Shown in pieces: positions 61,613 to 64,000 of a DNA stretch of 64,000 bases. Source of the stretch: Idiomarina seosinensis (lineage in GTDB: Bacteria > Pseudomonadota > Gammaproteobacteria > Enterobacterales > Alteromonadaceae); contig NZ_PIQF01000001.1 in the NCBI RefSeq assembly GCF_003987275.1, positions 62,001 through 126,000 on the forward strand, read 5' to 3'. The notes below the pieces were generated by a model. The model searched no databases, had not been told where the DNA came from, and worked only from the letters and a program-made list of their open reading frames with translations. The stretch's first letter is position 1, and the number at the start of each line of letters is the position of its first letter. The position numbers and the translations under genes are program-made.

Positions 61613-61888
61613 GTGCAGCGAATTATGCCAGAGGTCCGCACCCATCGGCAAGCCGCGATGCTCCTCCACCCGGCATCGAGGATGCGAAAAGGGGCATTCC
61701 AATGCGGCCGCGGAGGAACCCGAATGGCCCAGCCCCATCGGCAAGCCAACGGGTACCCACGATTTGAATAATATTCCGGGGTGGTCCGGTTTCCGGGTTT
61801 TGAACCACCATCGGTGTTAAGAGCTCTGATTCTGATGATTTCCGGAAACGCCTTCAGATCATGGGTAGCCTTCGGCTCGCCGAAGGAT
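61613..61888. other. 276-base region between tRNA-Arg and flgT
   Basis: It contains two copies of CCCATCGGCAAGCC about 90 bases apart and, next to flgT, the hairpin CCTTCGGC-TC-GCCGAAGG (61869-61886) flanked by GTAG and CTAC, likely the flgT terminator region. The base composition is more GC-rich than the flgT gene. No protein-coding frame looks real. Confidence 0.55.
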
Positions 61889-63070
61889 CTACCGAGAATT
61901 CTCGTTGTTCGCCGGAATCACCCAATCATTGATTTGTACGTTGGTGAGAATGCCTTCTTCGTCATATTCTGCGATGGCGCTGTTGTGGTGTACTTGTGTG
62001 ACTTCTACTGTAAATGGGCTGACTTGCCATTTTTGTCGGTAAATTCCCTCGGCATCGACGAAGTTAGAAGGGTGGACCACTTTCAATTTATCGCCAACAT
62101 TGACGCCATGTTGACGACCCAGGTTAAACTGCAGTTGGTTATCTTGTTGCCAGACGACGCGGCCACGAGTCGGCTCGCAGCGTAGCTGTTCGCGTACCCC
62201 CGCGGCTAAATCTTCAAGCCCGGTCATTAAAGCGGCGCCAAATGGTTGGTTCCAAAACTCATTGGCAGCGACGTCCACAGACTCGTTGCGTTGGTAGGTC
62301 CATGGTTGAATATCGTTAACCCGCGCGCGTGTCATTAATTCGCCACTGTTGGCATTCATCAAGTACAAGGTCAGTGCGTAATTACGCCGGTAGTCTGAAT
62401 CCAATAAGCCCCAGCCGCGCTGTTGCTCTTCGACAGAAAGGTCGTTGAATAGGCCAAACAATACATATTGACTATCGTTGGCAAGACCAATCTCTCGTGA
62501 CATTGAGCCCAGGTATTCGAGATTTAGTCGTTTTAACGCATCGTTAAGGCCGGCGTTACGAGACAGTGTGTGATTAACGTGAATACGTTCACTACGACTG
62601 GAGATCTCTCGGGTGAAGCGGTTGGCTGCAACCTTACCTAACTCCCATATCTGACCAAATGCACCGTGTTCGCGGTTGCTGAGTTCAAATGGTACTACCG
62701 AAATTGCTATTTTGTATTGGTCTTTATTACAGCTACTTTCACGATTCCAGATTTCTGCCTGAATCATAACAATTAAGCGGCCGCCACGAACCTCTTCGCG
62801 AATGATATTCACTCGTTCCACATCACCACTCGCGGAAACTTGTGTCTGGTTGCTGCTAAGTACACCGTCGACAATAGACTGAACACTGGAAATTGAGCTT
62901 CCGGTCATTAGTAATGCTTGCTGTAATGCATTTTGAATAGCTTGCTGGCGGGCCGCGTCGGTATCGTCGTTAACAATCCTGGCGCTGCCTTGTGCTTCAA
63001 CCACGCGCGCCTCGGCAACATTCATCACCAATACTAAAAGAGAAGAAATTAAAAAGACTTTCCAGTTCAT
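61889..63070 (-). CDS. flgT: Flagellar accessory protein FlgT
   Basis: 393 aa with a signal peptide ending MNVAEA. The N-terminal FlgT_N domain begins VVEAQGSARIVNDDTDAARQ and includes AIQNALQQALLMTGSS. The middle domain has KIAISVVPFELSN. The C-terminal domain (about 310-390) is a small beta barrel with GVNVGDKLKVVH. In Vibrio, FlgT forms the H-ring around the LP ring of the sodium-driven motor. It lies 81 bases downstream of flgP on the same strand, as part of the flgP-flgT group. The two FlgO-like genes are about 18 kb away on the other strand. Confidence 0.93.
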   Translation of the reverse strand: MNWKVFLISSLLVLVMNVAEARVVEAQGSARIVNDDTDAARQQAIQNALQQALLMTGSSISSVQSIVDGVLSSNQTQVSASGDVERVNIIREEVRGGRLIVMIQAEIWNRESSCNKDQYKIAISVVPFELSNREHGAFGQIWELGKVAANRFTREISSRSERIHVNHTLSRNAGLNDALKRLNLEYLGSMSREIGLANDSQYVLFGLFNDLSVEEQQRGWGLLDSDYRRNYALTLYLMNANSGELMTRARVNDIQPWTYQRNESVDVAANEFWNQPFGAALMTGLEDLAAGVREQLRCEPTRGRVVWQQDNQLQFNLGRQHGVNVGDKLKVVHPSNFVDAEGIYRQKWQVSPFTVEVTQVHHNSAIAEYDEEGILTNVQINDWVIPANNENSR

Positions 63071-63151
63071 AGCTTAACCTGTATCACCGTTTTTTGACGG
63101 CTCGCACACCTTGTACAAGCTATGCAGATTTAAGCAAAATCTATACCAGCA

Positions 63152-63631
63152 TTAGTAATAGATTACTCGTTTGATCTTTTGTTGACGGTTAGTGCTTTGA
63201 TAAATGTAATGTACTTTCTGAAAGTCGAGTCGCAGTTCGGTCGCATAATATTCGCCGACGGTATAGGTGCGTACGACTTCAGCACCACGAATAACGCCAT
63301 CAACAGAAGCCTGAAAAGTATCATTGGTTAGCGCCCAGTTTTCCACGGAACTGCCACCGGCGATACGTTGCCCATAGACTTGCTCAGCGAGTTCGCGGTA
63401 GGCCGCGAGTTTTGATGCACGCATGGCCGCGAGGTCTTTGTGCTGTTGATTGTCACCCTGTTGCTCGGCGATAGGTGCGTAACCAACAGCCGTTAATACC
63501 GGAAATTCGTCGGGTTTTTCGGTTTCCCACTCAACATGCTGCTGATCATAGGCTAAATCGTAATAGGCACTGCAGCCGGATAACAGCAGAGCCGAGCCTA
63601 TTAGAGCAAAAGTCGCGGCAAATTTTTTCAT
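63152..63631 (-). CDS. flgP: FlgP, LPP20-family flagellar lipoprotein
   Basis: 159 aa with lipobox LLSGC (Cys20), preceded by GAGG. The LPP20 domain is shown by LTAVGYAPIAEQQGDN, AMRASKLAAYRELAEQVYGQ, IRGAEVVRTYTVGEYYATEL and a tyrosine-rich C-terminus. FlgP of Vibrio and Campylobacter is an outer-membrane lipoprotein needed for a stable, functional flagellum. It is followed by flgT. Confidence 0.93.
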   Translation of the reverse strand: MKKFAATFALIGSALLLSGCSAYYDLAYDQQHVEWETEKPDEFPVLTAVGYAPIAEQQGDNQQHKDLAAMRASKLAAYRELAEQVYGQRIAGGSSVENWALTNDTFQASVDGVIRGAEVVRTYTVGEYYATELRLDFQKVHYIYQSTNRQQKIKRVIYY

Positions 63632-63704
63632 GACAACCTCTTTAACAGGAACTAATTGTCGACGTTTCTTATACCTGTAGTTAACGGCCGCGAAAGCTGA
63701 TTCT

Positions 63705-64000
63705 TTAGTGATACTCTTGCAATAATTTGATCACAGTAGGGTGCTGGAATGGGCGCTTTAGTGTGATTGCGTAAAAGTCCTCAAACACGTTTGGCAGCTG
63801 CAGGTAACGCACCAGTTGCCCATTGCGTAATTCGTCTTTGACAACAACTTCGGGAATAACGGCAAGTGCGCCACTGTCACGGGCCAATAGCCGCAGCATC
63901 GCCATATCGTCAGCCTCGGCAACAATATTCGGACGCCAGTCGTATTCCGCACTTAACATATCAAAAGCGGAGCGCAGTGCGACATTTTCAGGGGGAAGCA
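63705..64000 (-). CDS. LysR-family regulator, C-terminal part (5' end outside window)
   Basis: The minus-strand frame is open to the window edge. The visible 98 residues are the end of a LysR substrate-binding domain: PPENVALRSAFDML, MAMLRLLARDSGALAVIPEVV, VRYLQLPNVFEDFYAITLKR and HPTVIKLLQEY. The ending resembles NhaR, the sodium/proton-antiporter regulator, more than typical metabolic LysR proteins, but the DNA-binding domain is not visible and the assignment is tentative. Confidence 0.8.
   Translation of the reverse strand, partial: LPPENVALRSAFDMLSAEYDWRPNIVAEADDMAMLRLLARDSGALAVIPEVVVKDELRNGQLVRYLQLPNVFEDFYAITLKRPFQHPTVIKLLQEYH

Noticed and set aside
61623-61811. Minus-strand frame between tRNA-Arg and flgT
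   Set aside because: Glycine- and proline-rich translation without ribosome-binding site, produced by GC-rich repeats.

Overview
The window reads as chromosomal DNA of a marine gammaproteobacterium of the order Alteromonadales, most like Idiomarina/Pseudidiomarina. This is inferred from protein content, not from a database search. The signs are many TonB-dependent receptors, FlgO/FlgP/FlgT flagellar accessory genes, an acetate-switch locus (acs, CrbS/CrbR-like two-component system, DUF4212 plus symporter), a rhombosortase beside a GlyGly-CTERM target, and several secreted subtilases. Gene density is high and most genes have clear Shine-Dalgarno sequences. I saw no rRNA, CRISPR array, intact insertion sequence or prophage.

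Layout. 0-0.8 kb: 3' end of a surface protein with a GlyGly-CTERM tail, followed by its likely processing enzyme, a rhombosortase. 1.4-6.5 kb: a 2OG-Fe(II) oxygenase, a small lipoprotein with a CGGPERY motif, a 1189-aa lipid-anchored subtilase with bacterial-repeat, PKD-like and VWA parts, and a small exported protein. 6.6-11.7 kb: alkaline phosphatase, ppk1 and ppx (phosphate and polyphosphate metabolism). 11.9-16.6 kb: an AT-rich minus-strand block with a second CGGPERY lipoprotein, a second subtilase and a lipoprotein carrying the same kind of bacterial repeat as the first subtilase. 17.0-28.3 kb: DcaP-like porin, acs, a hipBA toxin-antitoxin pair, CrbR/CrbS, DUF4212 protein and the sodium:solute symporter, together an acetate uptake and activation locus. 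28.5-42.6 kb: a repeat-containing lipoprotein, two related TonB receptors, a CBS/nucleotidyltransferase signalling protein with an exonuclease, two related methyltransferases on either side of the second receptor, and a small lipoprotein. 42.7-47.5 kb: two FlgO-like proteins, a DUF1499 membrane protein, and a minus-strand group (AraC regulator, AhpD-like protein, DoxX-like protein, DUF547 protein). 47.6-56.4 kb: one long plus-strand operon with a TonB receptor, a TVP38-flavin oxidoreductase fusion, an ABC importer (YnjBCD) and a CDP-alcohol phosphatidyltransferase (YnjF). It resembles the E. coli ydjXYZ-ynjABCDEF region. 56.6-61.5 kb: a sterol-desaturase-family protein, then an RsbQ/KAI2-like hydrolase overlapping a PAS histidine kinase, followed by a frameshifted PAS-GGDEF-EAL-REC gene. 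61.5-64 kb: tRNA-Arg(CCT), flgT, flgP and the 3' end of a LysR regulator.

Between genes there are two families of palindromic DNA. The first is a roughly 150-bp element with a conserved core of about 55 nt held inside an outer stem that differs in sequence from copy to copy but stays self-complementary (20.4, 31.5 and 56.5 kb). The second is a short GCGTC-N2/3-GACGC hairpin family with at least seven copies and a few looser relatives. The strongest leads are the duplicated subtilase/CGGPERY-lipoprotein/bacterial-repeat module, the RsbQ/KAI2-like hydrolase coupled to a PAS kinase and a cyclic-di-GMP protein, and the structured intergenic repeats.
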